In this document: one piece after another, positions 17,563-27,494 of the stretch
Layout: each line of letters starts with the position of its first letter
How positions within the stretch are numbered: the first letter of the stretch is position 1
Assembly (NCBI GenBank): GCA_947497585.1
Contig: CANMHG010000015.1
Span: 1-61,446, forward strand
Source of the DNA: an uncultured Bacillaceae bacterium
GTDB lineage: Bacteria; Bacillota; Bacilli; Bacillales; Bacillaceae_L
Direction of reading: 5' to 3'
DNA length: 61,446 bases
Notes under the pieces: model-generated
What the model saw: only the letters and a program-made list of their open reading frames with translations
What the model was told of the DNA's origin: nothing
The model's database searches: none
Made by a program: the position numbers and the translations under genes

Positions 17563-17691
17563 ATGGCACGTGATGAAAGGTTAAATGAAGAAGGTGCTAT
17601 GAATAATAATTTAACTGCATCTACCTATGTAACAAACCCTGAAATTAGACAGCAACACAAAAAGCCAAAACTCATTCCTCGAAAAAAATAA
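17563..17691 (+). CDS. Small hypothetical protein, 42 aa
   Basis: A short hydrophilic protein with an acidic N-terminus (MARDERLNEEG) and a strongly basic end (KKPKLIPRKK). It lies 5 bp after the stop of the 55-aa gene, so translation is probably coupled. It is directly followed by a strong terminator. Family not recognised. Confidence 0.55.
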   Translation: MARDERLNEEGAMNNNLTASTYVTNPEIRQQHKKPKLIPRKK

Positions 17692-17693
17692 AA

Positions 17694-17740
17694 CAATCTA
17701 AGATGCAATGAGTGAATATCATTGCATCTTAGATTGTTTT
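17694..17740 (+). terminator. Strong terminator after the small-protein operon
   Basis: A perfect 18-bp stem, CAATCTAAGATGCAATGA with its complement, a 7-nt loop (GTGAATA), then TTTT. Confidence 0.9.
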
Positions 17741-17763
17741 GAACGTAATTTCAAATTCTTCAT

Positions 17764-17801
17764 AAAAAATCCACCAGAGTACTTTTAACGCTGGTGGATT
17801 T
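17764..17801 (-). terminator. Terminator of the 147-aa gene
   Basis: AAATCCACCAG...CTGGTGGATTT; read on the minus strand it is followed by TTTTTT. Confidence 0.8.
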
Positions 17802-17816
17802 CCAGACAAATGCTTG

Positions 17817-18260
17817 TTATCCTCTCCAAAGAAGTGCAACCGTTAGTTTACAGCAATCTGTTTGACCGACTTTCGACTTAAAAGTCATATTTATACCATC
17901 AGGATTAAAAGAGGTTTCGACCTTTGATTTAATTCCAGTTGATTGTATGAGTCGATCAACTTCTTGTAGATGTGACTCTTGTGCTGCCGACATTACTTTC
18001 TTCGCAAAATCTTTTGATTCTGCGATTCGCTTTAAGACAATACTAGCATCATTCATAAGCTTCTGCATTTCAATCGCAGACTCATTAAACAGCGTCGGGT
18101 CTACATCTGGATATTGTCTATAAGTAGGATATGAATACCATTGGTTATTTGGTTGAAAAGATGGTATTCCTTGTGGATAAGCGGTGGACTGAACCGTTGG
18201 ATAACTTGTCGCAGGATAACAATACATCCTATTAACATTATGATATGGGTAATTGTACAA
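17817..18260 (-). CDS. Hypothetical protein with Tyr/Pro-rich N-terminus, 147 aa
   Basis: The first 55 residues are rich in Tyr, Pro, Asn and Gln (YNYPYHN, SYPTVQSTAYPQ). The rest is a soluble helical domain with LMNDASIVLKRIAESKDFAKKVM, ending CCKLTVALLW. Such composition recalls small spore-coat-associated proteins, but I cannot name the family. A TTG start at 18260 is chosen because GGGAGGG lies 7 bp upstream (18268-18274); the longer frame to 18329 reads through that site. Confidence 0.65.
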   Translation of the reverse strand: MYNYPYHNVNRMYCYPATSYPTVQSTAYPQGIPSFQPNNQWYSYPTYRQYPDVDPTLFNESAIEMQKLMNDASIVLKRIAESKDFAKKVMSAAQESHLQEVDRLIQSTGIKSKVETSFNPDGINMTFKSKVGQTDCCKLTVALLWRG

Positions 18261-18356
18261 ACTTTGTCCCTCCCTAGCAAAACTCCCTATCACTATATGT
18301 ACAAATACCCACTTAGGTGCCTGAACCAAGTAAAATACAGCTTATCATTTACGGTT

Positions 18357-19199
18357 TTAGGATAACTTTTTCATAACAATCCTCTCCCATAACTTCCAAG
18401 GTAACAACTTTTTTAAAAGTAATCCTACGCGTACTCCTTTTCCAATCGGATACCTAAGCTTTGTTTCACCTGATTTTTTAGATGCTATATTTTTAACTAG
18501 CTCTGCAACCTCCTGCGGGTCACCAAATTGATTCTGTCCTAGTTCAAGCTGGTTTTCGATCTTCATCATCATATGTCTGTATGGGGAATTGGGGTCTAGT
18601 GATTTATGCGCTATTTGTTTCCCAGAACTCCAGATATTTGTTTTGTACGAGCCTGGTTCAATAAGAGCCACTTCTATTCCGAAAGGCTTCAGCTCTAGTC
18701 GAAGGGACTCACTATAACCTTCTAGTGCAAATTTTGAGGATACATAGGGAGAAAGGCCAGGAAATCCAATGTGCCCACTTATACTACTAATGTTAATAAT
18801 TTTACCTACTCGTTGTTTCCTCATATAAGGCAATACAGCTTGTGTAACTGCAATTAATCCGAAAAAATTAGTATCAAACTGTTTTTTATACTCATGTAGA
18901 CTTACTTCTTCAGCAAAGCCACCTAATGCAAATCCTGCGTTGTTAACCAATACATCTATTTGTCCTAAAGTTGCTAAGAATGTAGTGAATTCCTGTAAGG
19001 ATTGTTCACTTGTAACATCTAAGCTTTGAAACTGTACAGATTCCTGCAAACCTAATTGTGTTAAGACCTTTAGTAAGCGCTCTTTTTTTGAAAGGTCACG
19101 CATGGTAGCAATCACTTGAAATTGTTCTTTTGCTAGCTCAATTGTTGATAAAAATCCAAAGCCACTTGACGCTCCAGTAATTATTGCTACTTTTTTCAT
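18357..19199 (-). CDS. Short-chain dehydrogenase/reductase
   Basis: A 280-residue classical SDR enzyme using NAD(P)H. It has TGASSGFG at residues 8-15 (cofactor), NNAGFALGG, the catalytic serine in NISSISG, and the YVSSK tyrosine-lysine pair near residue 153. A C-terminal extension after residue 240 is basic (LLKKLLPWKLWERIVMKK) and may touch membrane. The substrate is unknown. A GGAGG-like site precedes the ATG. Confidence 0.88.
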   Translation of the reverse strand: MKKVAIITGASSGFGFLSTIELAKEQFQVIATMRDLSKKERLLKVLTQLGLQESVQFQSLDVTSEQSLQEFTTFLATLGQIDVLVNNAGFALGGFAEEVSLHEYKKQFDTNFFGLIAVTQAVLPYMRKQRVGKIINISSISGHIGFPGLSPYVSSKFALEGYSESLRLELKPFGIEVALIEPGSYKTNIWSSGKQIAHKSLDPNSPYRHMMMKIENQLELGQNQFGDPQEVAELVKNIASKKSGETKLRYPIGKGVRVGLLLKKLLPWKLWERIVMKKLS

Positions 19200-19335
19200 A
19201 GGGCCTCCTGTTTTTACGGTTTACTTAAGTGTACTTTCAGATGTCTATTCTATTCAATAGGAAATTTCAATAATTACTGAAAGCTAGCATACATTGATAT
19301 AGTAACTATCTCTAATGTGAAGGAAGGATAAATGA

Positions 19336-20025
19336 ATGTATCCAAATTCTTACTTTTCTTATCAAAATGGTATAGTCCAACAAAGGTCTGCAAATCACTA
19401 TAAAAACCCAATCATAGAAGTGGAAGGGGTTGGACAACTCAAGGTAAGGCCTGATATTGTAAGTGTAAGATTCGGTGTGTTAACAGAAGGTATGGATGTT
19501 CAGCATGCACAGGATGAGAATGCCAAAATAATAAATGATATTATCGAAGCTATCGTTAATGCTGGTGTTCAAAAGGATCAAATTGAAACAGTATCATTCT
19601 CTGTTAGTCCACAATATCAATACACAAACAATGAAAAAATACTACAAGGCTATGAAGTGAGACATCTCCTTTCTGTGAGGCTAGATGATGTGCAAAAGGC
19701 AGGAGTTATCTACGATATTGCTTTTAATGAAGGTGCCAATATTGCTGAAAATCCTATCTATATGGTCGAGAATGAGCAAGCCTACCAGCTGGAAGCTTTA
19801 CAGAAAGCTTTGCAAAATGCAGTTATTAAAGCCACAACCATAGCATATACCCTTGGTGTGACTTTAAGTCAGCAACCATTGCGTGTGGAGGAAATTAGTA
19901 CAAATTTCAGCCCAAGAGAGTATGGTGTACAGGAGGTTGCTACAAGTATGGGTACAGCAACTCCTATTCAAGTGAGAGAGATTGAGTTTCAAGCAAGAGT
20001 AGAGGTTCAGTTTACCTTTCATTAA
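19336..20025 (+). CDS. SIMPL-domain (DUF541) protein
   Basis: A 229-residue protein with a SIMPL/DUF541 domain from about residue 30: EVEGVGQLKVRPDIVSVRFGV, QIETVSFSVSPQY, and VRHLLSVRLDD. There is no signal peptide here, unlike many family members that are secreted. The family is linked to interleukin-receptor signalling in animals and oxidative stress in bacteria, with no defined activity. AAGGAAGG precedes the ATG. Confidence 0.82.
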   Translation: MYPNSYFSYQNGIVQQRSANHYKNPIIEVEGVGQLKVRPDIVSVRFGVLTEGMDVQHAQDENAKIINDIIEAIVNAGVQKDQIETVSFSVSPQYQYTNNEKILQGYEVRHLLSVRLDDVQKAGVIYDIAFNEGANIAENPIYMVENEQAYQLEALQKALQNAVIKATTIAYTLGVTLSQQPLRVEEISTNFSPREYGVQEVATSMGTATPIQVREIEFQARVEVQFTFH

Positions 20026-20039
20026 CTTGGGAAAACATG

Positions 20040-20071
20040 AAGACAGTAAAGAATACTGTCTTATTTTTTTT
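20040..20071 (+). terminator. Terminator after the SIMPL gene
   Basis: AAGACAGTA-aagaa-TACTGTCTT followed by ATTTTTTTT. Confidence 0.88.
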
Positions 20072-20121
20072 GAAATGTAGGATATAGTTTTAGTTAGCAA
20101 AATGAAAGGATGTTAGCAGGT

Positions 20122-21174
20122 ATGAAAGTAAATTGGTTAATCCTGTTCTCGTTAGTAATCTGTGTCGGGTGTGCCGGGGATCGTATGCAAAATGAAACAA
20201 TTGAGGTATTCAAAGATCAACCAGAGATTATTTCAATACAATTAGATATTCCGTGGTCCATTTCAAAGGTAGGTCAATCTTTATTCCTAACTGAGCGAAA
20301 GGGAACACTTTTAAAGGTTGATGAGGAAACGAAGCAAATGATACCACAGGAGCTGAGTTTGAAAAAAGAAATTTATCATGTAGGAGAAGGTGGTTTATTA
20401 GGGTTTACATTATCACCTGATTTTGAAACTAGTAATCAAGCTTATATATATCATACATATGAAGAAAATAATGAAATACAAAATCGTGTAGTATTAATTG
20501 AAAGAGCAGGAAACGTATGGGTTGAGCAAAGACCTGTACTCGAAGATATACCAGGTGGACGAATACATAATGGAGGTAGACTTAAGTTTGGTCCTGATGG
20601 ATATCTTTATATAACAACTGGTGATGCTGGTGTTCCAGACAATGCACAAAACTTGGTTAATCTTTCTGGTAAAATTTTGCGGATGGAGAGAGACGGATCT
20701 ATTCCTAGTAGTAACCCATTTGATAATTCCTATATCTATTCTTATGGTCACAGAAACCCGCAAGGACTCACTTGGGATGATGAAAATAATCTATATGCAA
20801 CAGAGCATGGACAAAGTGCTCATGATGAAATTAATTTGATACGACCTGGACAGAACTATGGCTGGCCAATTATTGAGGGTAATGAAAAATCACCTGGTTT
20901 AGAGGCACCACTTTTCCAATCGGGAGAAGATACGTGGGCACCATCTGGGGTTGATTATTATAATGGAAAACTTTATGTAGCTACTTTAAGAGGGCAAAGT
21001 ATCCGCAGTTTTGAGTTAGACACTAGGGAAGTAACGGTTGAATTTAATCAAGCGGGAAGAATAAGGGATGTCTATATTGAGGGTTCAAAATTATATGCAT
21101 TGACTAATAATCGAGATGGAAGAGGAAATCCACAAGAAGATGATGATAAACTACTGAAATTTGGGCTTGAATAG
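20122..21174 (+). CDS. PQQ-dependent sugar dehydrogenase-type (GSDH) lipoprotein
   Basis: A 350-residue exported beta-propeller of the glucose/sorbosone dehydrogenase family, related to soluble aldose sugar dehydrogenases. After a signal segment ending CVGC (a probable but non-standard lipobox) come GEGGLLGFTLSPDF, GGRIHNGGRLKFGPDGYLYITTGD, YSYGHRNPQGL and EHGQSAHDEINLI, the usual catalytic and calcium/PQQ regions. No PQQ synthesis genes are in the window. The ATG at 20122 is preferred over the one at 20110, which touches its ribosome site. Confidence 0.85.
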   Translation: MKVNWLILFSLVICVGCAGDRMQNETIEVFKDQPEIISIQLDIPWSISKVGQSLFLTERKGTLLKVDEETKQMIPQELSLKKEIYHVGEGGLLGFTLSPDFETSNQAYIYHTYEENNEIQNRVVLIERAGNVWVEQRPVLEDIPGGRIHNGGRLKFGPDGYLYITTGDAGVPDNAQNLVNLSGKILRMERDGSIPSSNPFDNSYIYSYGHRNPQGLTWDDENNLYATEHGQSAHDEINLIRPGQNYGWPIIEGNEKSPGLEAPLFQSGEDTWAPSGVDYYNGKLYVATLRGQSIRSFELDTREVTVEFNQAGRIRDVYIEGSKLYALTNNRDGRGNPQEDDDKLLKFGLE

Positions 21175-21260
21175 ATGGAGCTTTAAGTTTGATGTATAAA
21201 CATTTGAAATTATCTGGAAACGATGTACAATAAGAGAAAAGATAAAATAGGGGGATAATC

Positions 21261-21659
21261 ATGGATATTAAGATGAACCGAGAAAATACACTCGTTGAAG
21301 CACTCGGAATTGAGTTTAAAGAGCTTTCACCGGATCGGGTTGTTGCAACGATGCCTGTAAATGAAAAAACACGACAACCATTTGGAATTCTTCACGGGGG
21401 TGCTTCAGTAGCACTAGCTGAAACGGTTGCCAGTGTAGGTACCTACAACCTAGTGGATCAAGAAACAGAAGCATGTGCTGGACTTGAAATTAATGCAAAT
21501 CATATAAAGTCTAAGAAAGACGGGATTGTAACTGCAATTGCAACTCCCTTACATAAAGGTCGGACAACAATGGTATGGGACATTAAAATCGTGGATGAAG
21601 AAGAAAATCTAATATGTGTTTCAAGATGTACAATGGCTGTTTTAAAACTTAAAAAATAA
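21261..21659 (+). CDS. yuxO: PaaI-family hotdog thioesterase (YuxO-like)
   Basis: A 132-residue acyl-CoA thioesterase of the PaaI/1,4-dihydroxy-2-naphthoyl-CoA hydrolase type. The signature GILHGGASVALAETVASVG (about residues 43-61) holds the active-site region. It lies next to the mrp operon, as yuxO does in B. subtilis. A menaquinone-pathway role is possible for this family but not shown by sequence. The genes converge at a bidirectional terminator. Confidence 0.85.
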   Translation: MDIKMNRENTLVEALGIEFKELSPDRVVATMPVNEKTRQPFGILHGGASVALAETVASVGTYNLVDQETEACAGLEINANHIKSKKDGIVTAIATPLHKGRTTMVWDIKIVDEEENLICVSRCTMAVLKLKK

Positions 21660-21662
21660 CGT

Positions 21663-21696
21663 AAAACCGAGATGACTAGTTGTCACCTCGGTTTTA
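21663..21696. terminator. Bidirectional terminator between yuxO and mrpG
   Basis: AAAACCGAG...CTCGGTTTT with a longer imperfect stem (GTGAC/GTCAT); serves both convergent genes. Confidence 0.88.
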
Positions 21697-21697
21697 T

Positions 21698-22048
21698 TTA
21701 TGATTTAGCTTTTTGTTTTGCTTTTAAATCATCTCTAACACTATTCTCCCATAGAGGAACCCCAGAATTATATGCAGCACGACTTATTAGATGTCCAGCT
21801 ACTGGTGCTGTTAGAAAGATGAATACAATCGCTAAAATTAGTCTTGAATTCATATAGCCATTTTCTAACCAAAAGAACAAAAAGGTACCGAACAATATGA
21901 ACAGAACTCCTAGTGTTGCACTTTTTGATGCTGCATGATTACGAGTATAAATATCTGGCAAGCGTATTAAACCAATCATAGTTATAATACTAATTACTGA
22001 TCCAAGAAGGATGATTATCGCGAAAATAACTTTAAGAGTTTCGATCAC
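21698..22048 (-). CDS. mrpG: Mrp sodium/proton antiporter subunit G
   Basis: A 116-residue membrane protein of the MnhG/PhaG family with three helices and the signature GLIRLPDIYTRNHAASKSATLG around residues 25-46. It is the last gene of the seven-gene mrp operon. It starts with GTG at 22048 and overlaps mrpF by 17 bp. It is a small subunit of the Mrp complex, which expels Na+ in exchange for protons. Confidence 0.92.
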   Translation of the reverse strand: MIETLKVIFAIIILLGSVISIITMIGLIRLPDIYTRNHAASKSATLGVLFILFGTFLFFWLENGYMNSRLILAIVFIFLTAPVAGHLISRAAYNSGVPLWENSVRDDLKAKQKAKS

Positions 22049-22316
22049 GTTCTATGACGACTCCCTTCTCAAGAAACTTAGCAAAAGATACGGTTCCAAT
22101 AAACGCAACGATACCTATTAGGAGTATGACTTCCAAGAAGGCTTCCGTTCTTAGAATAACAGAAGTAATAGCCGTAATTCCTACTAAGTTAATTCCGATA
22201 GCATCCAATGCAATAACACGGTCTGGTACCGTTGGACCTTTTACCACTCGGTATAAGAACCCTAGAGTTGCAACCGATAAAAGCAGTAAAGATACGTGTA
22301 AAATAATATCTACCAT
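22032..22316 (-). CDS. mrpF: Mrp antiporter subunit F
   Basis: A 94-residue, three-helix membrane protein of the MnhF/PhaF family. The motif KGPTVPDRVIALDAIGINLVG (about residues 28-48) is diagnostic. It overlaps mrpE by 1 bp upstream and mrpG downstream. Known family work implicates this subunit in Na+ resistance and cholate efflux. Confidence 0.92.
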   Translation of the reverse strand: MVDIILHVSLLLLSVATLGFLYRVVKGPTVPDRVIALDAIGINLVGITAITSVILRTEAFLEVILLIGIVAFIGTVSFAKFLEKGVVIERDRNS

Positions 22317-22792
22317 TATCGGCTCACCTCCTTGATTGCTTTTTCAAACGTATTTTTTATTGTGTTAATCGAGCTGTTTACATCCGGTACATCCATAGCA
22401 TGAATGTAAAGGGTTTTCTTGTCATCAGACACGTCAATTACAAGTGTTCCTGGTGTTAAGGTTATTAGATTTGATAAAACCGCAATTTCCCAGTCTTTTT
22501 CAAGTTCTATTGGTAAAGCAAAAATCCCTGGTTTTGCATCAAATTTTGGCTTTAAGACGATCTTTAAAATTTCAAAATTTGATAATATAAGTTCTTTTAT
22601 AAATAACAAGATTAGTTTAATTACAGCATAAACATTTGCTAGGTAGAAGCGATGATTAAAGAATCGCCGAAGGATAAAAATCATTAATAATCCTACGAGG
22701 TAACCTGCAAAAAATGCTGCAAAATCATACGAGTTGGTTAAAAACATCCATGTAAACGCAATAAGTATATTAAGTAATAGTTGAAAGGCCAT
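22316..22792 (-). CDS. mrpE: Mrp antiporter subunit E
   Basis: A 158-residue protein of the MnhE/PhaE family. It has two N-terminal membrane helices and a cytosolic part carrying ALPIELEKDWEIAVLSNLITLTPGT. It is spaced 6 bp from mrpD and overlaps mrpF by 1 bp. All family-typical segments are present and the length is normal. Confidence 0.92.
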   Translation of the reverse strand: MAFQLLLNILIAFTWMFLTNSYDFAAFFAGYLVGLLMIFILRRFFNHRFYLANVYAVIKLILLFIKELILSNFEILKIVLKPKFDAKPGIFALPIELEKDWEIAVLSNLITLTPGTLVIDVSDDKKTLYIHAMDVPDVNSSINTIKNTFEKAIKEVSR

Positions 22793-22798
22793 TTTTCA

Positions 22799-24280
22799 CT
22801 ATCCCCCTAACACAGCTTGAATATAGATTGAAGGGTTCATTAGTGTTTCAGCAGCTTCGCTTATATAAGGATAGAACCAATCGGCACCTACTCCAAGAAT
22901 TATTGATATTGATAGTAATAGAGCGCATGGGTACAATAACCCTTTTGTTGTACCTTTTTCTTCTTCTTTAGCTAATTTTGTTTCTCCCCAGAATCCATTC
23001 ATAAAGATCTTAAAAACTGAGTAGAGCACAAGCAGGCTAGATAATAATACCAATCCGGCTAACCAATAGTGTTCACTTTCAAAACCACCAGTTACAATTA
23101 ATAGCTTACCTACAAATCCACTTAGTGGTGGGATTCCGGCTAAAGTAACAGCTGCAACAAAAAACATCCAGCCTAGAAGAGGATGATTTCTGATTAATCC
23201 TCCCATTTCCTTTAAATTATTTGTTCCAGTAATAACAATCATGGCTCCTACTAATAAAAATAGTGCAGCTTTTATGACCATATCATGAACAACATAAAAG
23301 ATGGCTCCAGATAAGGCAGTTGTAGAGAATGCAGCCAATCCAGCTAAAATGACTCCAACAGCCGTCATAATATTATAGATGATTATTTTCTTAACATCCC
23401 AATATGCGATAGCTCCGATAACACCTACAATAATAGTGAAACCAGCTAGTATTCCAATAATTGTATGAGTAAATGCAACATCCTGATTAAAAATCAATGT
23501 AAACACGCGGATAATCGAGTACACTCCGACTTTTGTTAAAAGTGCGCCAAAAAAAGCAGTAACTGGAGTTGGAGGTGCTTGATAAGATCCAGGTAACCAA
23601 AAGAATAGAGGGAATATTGCAGCTTTCATTCCAAATACGACTAAGAATAAAATGGCAATAACCGAGATAATTCCTTCATTACCGATTTCATTAATGCGAA
23701 CTGATAAATCTGCCATATTTAACGTACCAGTAACCGCATATAGATAGGCGACCGCTGTAACAAACAGAGCAGAGGAAATAATGTTAACTAAAATATACTT
23801 AATTGATTCTCTTAATTGAATTTTTGTGCCACCTAACACGATTAATACATAGGAAGACATTAGCATAACTTCAAAGAATACAAAAAGATTGAAAATATCA
23901 CCAGTTAAAAATGCACCAAGTATTCCAACAATCAAAAATTGTACGACCGAGTAATAGTAAAATCTCTCTCTATCAATCCCAATGGATTTGAAGGAATACA
24001 ATATACACGCTAAAGAAACAATGGAAGTAGTTAAGACAAGAATAGAAGCGAATAAATCTGCAACTAAAACGATTCCAAAAGGTGCTTTCCAATTTCCTAA
24101 GTTTAAGGTTTGGATCCCATTGTCATAAACGAATTGTACCAAGTAACCCGAGACAATAACAGTTAATATAGCTGAAAGAGCACTTATCCATTTTTGAGCA
24201 AGGATATACTTATGTAGGAATATTAAAGCAATCCCAGCTAGTAATGGAATAAGCAGTGGTAGTATTACTAAATTATTCAT
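22799..24280 (-). CDS. mrpD: Mrp antiporter subunit D
   Basis: A 493-residue membrane protein with about 14 helices, homologous to complex I subunits NuoM/NuoN. The proton-translocation segments [44 protein letters not shown] and [16 protein letters not shown] hold the conserved Glu, Lys and His. It overlaps mrpC by 8 bp. With MrpA it forms the main ion-translocating part of the complex. Confidence 0.95.
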   Translation of the reverse strand: MNNLVILPLLIPLLAGIALIFLHKYILAQKWISALSAILTVIVSGYLVQFVYDNGIQTLNLGNWKAPFGIVLVADLFASILVLTTSIVSLACILYSFKSIGIDRERFYYYSVVQFLIVGILGAFLTGDIFNLFVFFEVMLMSSYVLIVLGGTKIQLRESIKYILVNIISSALFVTAVAYLYAVTGTLNMADLSVRINEIGNEGIISVIAILFLVVFGMKAAIFPLFFWLPGSYQAPPTPVTAFFGALLTKVGVYSIIRVFTLIFNQDVAFTHTIIGILAGFTIIVGVIGAIAYWDVKKIIIYNIMTAVGVILAGLAAFSTTALSGAIFYVVHDMVIKAALFLLVGAMIVITGTNNLKEMGGLIRNHPLLGWMFFVAAVTLAGIPPLSGFVGKLLIVTGGFESEHYWLAGLVLLSSLLVLYSVFKIFMNGFWGETKLAKEEEKGTTKGLLYPCALLLSISIILGVGADWFYPYISEAAETLMNPSIYIQAVLGG

Positions 24281-24614
24281 TACGATCAGTTCCCCTCAAT
24301 TTGTCCATGTTATCTGTTCCAAGTTCCTGGTAAGAGCGATAGGCTAGTACTAAGAAGAAAGCAGTAACACCAAAGCTTATAACAATCGCTGTTAGAATTA
24401 AAGCCTGAGGCAGCGGGTCTGTATAGGCACTGGCTTTTTCTCCAAGTAACGGTGCAGCCCCTCTTTTTAATCCTCCCATTGTAAGAAGTAACAAATGTGC
24501 TCCATGGCTTAGAAGTCCAGTTCCAATAATGATACGTATTAAACTTTTAGATAAAATGAGGTAGGTTGCAGCAGTAAATAATATGCCGATGATAAAAGAC
24601 ATGACTATCTCCAT
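24273..24614 (-). CDS. mrpC: Mrp antiporter subunit C
   Basis: A 113-residue, three-helix protein homologous to NuoK. The segment [18 protein letters not shown] and the C-terminal [17 protein letters not shown] are typical. It overlaps mrpB by one base (TAATG) and mrpD by 8 bp. Confidence 0.94.
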   Translation of the reverse strand: MEIVMSFIIGILFTAATYLILSKSLIRIIIGTGLLSHGAHLLLLTMGGLKRGAAPLLGEKASAYTDPLPQALILTAIVISFGVTAFFLVLAYRSYQELGTDNMDKLRGTDRNE

Positions 24615-25036
24615 TATTCATCCTCCCCAATTGTTTGTATGATGACCATCACAATTCCAACAACCACTAGGAAAACACCAATATCAAATAATACGGCTGT
24701 GGCAAGACCGGTTTTCCCGATGATCGGTAAGTCGAAATAACCAAATGTATGTGTTAGGAATGGAACATCGAATAGAAATGAACCAACACCTGTTCCAACT
24801 GCAATAAGTAATCCTAATGCTGTCATGCTGATGAAATTGAATGGGAGTATGGTACGGACCGTCTTCATGTCAAAAGCTAATAACAGCAAAACAATTGCGC
24901 CAGCAGCCATTAGTCCGCCAATAAACCCACCACCTGCCGTATAGTGGCCAGCCAAGAACAGGTTGATTGCATATGCAAAAATGATGAAGACAAGAATCTT
25001 CGTCATCGTTTGAAGAATTACATCGTTTGTTTTCAT
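24614..25036 (-). CDS. mrpB: Mrp antiporter subunit B
   Basis: A 140-residue membrane protein of the MnhB/PhaB family, similar to the MrpA C-terminal domain. [20 protein letters not shown] (about residues 27-46) is the family signature. Its ATG overlaps the mrpA stop in the form ATGA, so translation is coupled. Confidence 0.94.
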   Translation of the reverse strand: MKTNDVILQTMTKILVFIIFAYAINLFLAGHYTAGGGFIGGLMAAGAIVLLLLAFDMKTVRTILPFNFISMTALGLLIAVGTGVGSFLFDVPFLTHTFGYFDLPIIGKTGLATAVLFDIGVFLVVVGIVMVIIQTIGEDE

Positions 25037-27435
25037 CCTTGTCTCCCCCTTGTTAGACGGAGTTTTATCATTGAATAGATCCCCAGTGCTCCGATACCAA
25101 GTACGACAATCTCAAATAAGGTATCAAACCCTCTAAAGTCTACAAGTATAACATTAACCATATTTTTACCACCGGCTTCAGTGTAACTTGCATCAACATA
25201 GTAACTTGATATCGAGTCAAATAGTCTTGTGCTATTTGCTGATAAAGCGATTAATGTAACAACAGTTCCAACACCTAAAGAAATAAGTAAGTTCGTAAGT
25301 CGGAAAGAAAGTCGCTTTTGTTGTTTCTTGTACTCAGGCAAATGGTAAAAACAAAGTAAGAATAATGCAACAGATACTGTTTCTACTAATAGCTGAGTTA
25401 ATGCTAAGTCCGGTGCCCTAAATAACACGAAGAATAGAGCAATCGAGTAGCCGACGGCACCAAGGGCAATAATTGCTGATAACCGAGACTTTGAAAATAA
25501 GATTGTTAAAACTCCAGCTACTAAAACCAAGGCTAATACAACTTCATATAATCCTACTGGCGCTGCCGCAGTAAAATCTACAACAAAAGCATTCTTGGTC
25601 AGTAAAGAACCACCCAATGCAAAAATCATAAAGCCAAATATAAATACTAGGTAATTTCTTATAGAGCCTGTCATGTAAAGGCTATTTAGTTTGGTTGCTG
25701 ATCTTTCCATTGATATTAGCCCGTGGTCATATAAATTATTAAGTGTTAAGCGTTTTGGAAATAGGTCATAAAAGCCAGACCACTTTGTTAATGTTAAAAA
25801 TAGTGCTGAGCCAATGCCTATTACTCCAATTGTCATAAATAACTCAAGGTTCCATCCATGCCAAAAGTATATTTTCGTGTTAAACGAGCCCATCTCTAAA
25901 AGAGTTGGATGAATCGAAACCATTGCAGGTTCAATTAAACCTTTGGCAATAAGGTTAGGGAAAAAGGCAATGATAATTACTAATGAAGCTAAAACAATGG
26001 GAGATATAAGCATCCCAAGTGGAGCTTCATGTGGTTTTTTATCAAGCTTTTCGGGCTGGTATTTTCCAGTAAAAGTTTTGAAAACTAAAATCATGCTATA
26101 AATAAATGTGAAGATACTTGCAATCCAAGCCAATATTGGAAAGAGCACTCCCCAAGTATCAAAATTAAAAATATTTAGTGTTGATGCATGAACCATCGCA
26201 GTAAAGAACATCTCTTTACTAAGGAAACCGTTAAAAGGTGGTAAACCAGCCATTGAGAACGAACCAATGATTGCTAATGTAAATGTTATCGGCATTAATG
26301 TCATTAATCCGCCCAACTTACGGATATCCCTTGTACCTGTTTCATGATCAACAATTCCTACAACCATAAACAGACTACCCTTGAAAGTTGCGTGATTGAT
26401 TAAGTGAAAGATAGCTGCAGTTGTAGCAATTAAATAAATATTGTCGTCAAGATAGTCATAATGTAAGGCCGCTGCTCCGATTCCTAACATTGACATAATC
26501 ATCCCTAACTGACTAATTGTTGAAAAGGCTAGGATTGATTTTAAATCGGTTTGCTTTACAGCGGAGAATGACCCCCAGAAAAGTGTGATGATACCAAATC
26601 CAGCAACGAGCCATAACCATTCTGCTGACCCGGCGAAAACAGGACTTAATCTTGCTACAAGGTAGATACCTGCTTTAACCATTGTAGCTGAGTGTAAATA
26701 CGCACTTACCGGAGTAGGGGCTTCCATAGCATCCGGCAACCAAATATGAAATGGAAACTGAGCAGATTTTGTAAATGCTCCAAGTAGCACTAGCAATAAT
26801 GCTGGAATAAATAAAGGATGTGAAGGAATTGTATCTGCTTGTGCAATTAATTCACGAATACTAAAAGTATCGGCCATCATACCTAAAAGAATAAAACCAG
26901 CTAACATTGATAAACCGCCAAACACAGTAATTAGCATTGATTTTTGGGCACCATATCTTGATTTCTCTCGATGATACCAATATCCAATAAGTAAGAAGGA
27001 AGATAAACTGGTTAACTCCCAGAAAGTATAAAGAACAATTAGATTATCAGATAAGACAACCCCAAGCATTGCTCCCATAAACATTAATAGATAAACATAA
27101 AACGTATGTAAGGATTCTTTGTCCTTCGACAAATAATATATGGAATATAAGACAACAAGCGCTCCAATTCCTGTAATCAAAAGGGCAAATAACAGCCCTA
27201 GTCCATCAACATATACTGTGAAATCGATTCCTAGTGATGGTATCCAGGATAATGTCTTTGTTATTTGGTTACCCTCAACATTACCTTTTATAAACTGTAA
27301 AAGATAAAGAAATAAGATGACCGGTAAAACAAGGACGAACCACCCAGTATGAATCTTCCTGAAATGCTTATATAACAGCGGAATGAAAACCGCTAGCAAA
27401 AAAGGAGACAAAATGGCTAAATGTAACAATGACAA
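25033..27435 (-). CDS. mrpA: Mrp antiporter subunit A
   Basis: An 800-residue giant membrane subunit. The N-terminal part is NuoL-like (LYTFWELTSLSSFLLIG, FHIWLPDAMEAPTPVSAYLHSATMVKAG, FHLINHATFKGSLFM) and the C-terminal part resembles NuoJ (FRAPDLALTQLLVETVSVALF, ILVDFRGFDTLFEI). It is required for Na+/H+ antiport, pH homeostasis and, in Bacillus, sporulation under sodium. It starts with TTG behind a GGGGGG site at 27444-27449. It is the first gene of mrpABCDEFG. Confidence 0.95.
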   Translation of the reverse strand: MSLLHLAILSPFLLAVFIPLLYKHFRKIHTGWFVLVLPVILFLYLLQFIKGNVEGNQITKTLSWIPSLGIDFTVYVDGLGLLFALLITGIGALVVLYSIYYLSKDKESLHTFYVYLLMFMGAMLGVVLSDNLIVLYTFWELTSLSSFLLIGYWYHREKSRYGAQKSMLITVFGGLSMLAGFILLGMMADTFSIRELIAQADTIPSHPLFIPALLLVLLGAFTKSAQFPFHIWLPDAMEAPTPVSAYLHSATMVKAGIYLVARLSPVFAGSAEWLWLVAGFGIITLFWGSFSAVKQTDLKSILAFSTISQLGMIMSMLGIGAAALHYDYLDDNIYLIATTAAIFHLINHATFKGSLFMVVGIVDHETGTRDIRKLGGLMTLMPITFTLAIIGSFSMAGLPPFNGFLSKEMFFTAMVHASTLNIFNFDTWGVLFPILAWIASIFTFIYSMILVFKTFTGKYQPEKLDKKPHEAPLGMLISPIVLASLVIIIAFFPNLIAKGLIEPAMVSIHPTLLEMGSFNTKIYFWHGWNLELFMTIGVIGIGSALFLTLTKWSGFYDLFPKRLTLNNLYDHGLISMERSATKLNSLYMTGSIRNYLVFIFGFMIFALGGSLLTKNAFVVDFTAAAPVGLYEVVLALVLVAGVLTILFSKSRLSAIIALGAVGYSIALFFVLFRAPDLALTQLLVETVSVALFLLCFYHLPEYKKQQKRLSFRLTNLLISLGVGTVVTLIALSANSTRLFDSISSYYVDASYTEAGGKNMVNVILVDFRGFDTLFEIVVLGIGALGIYSMIKLRLTRGRQG

Positions 27436-27494
27436 TGTAGTACCCCCCCTATTTATTTTTAGACGTTCACTAATCCTTAGTAAACATCAAGAAT

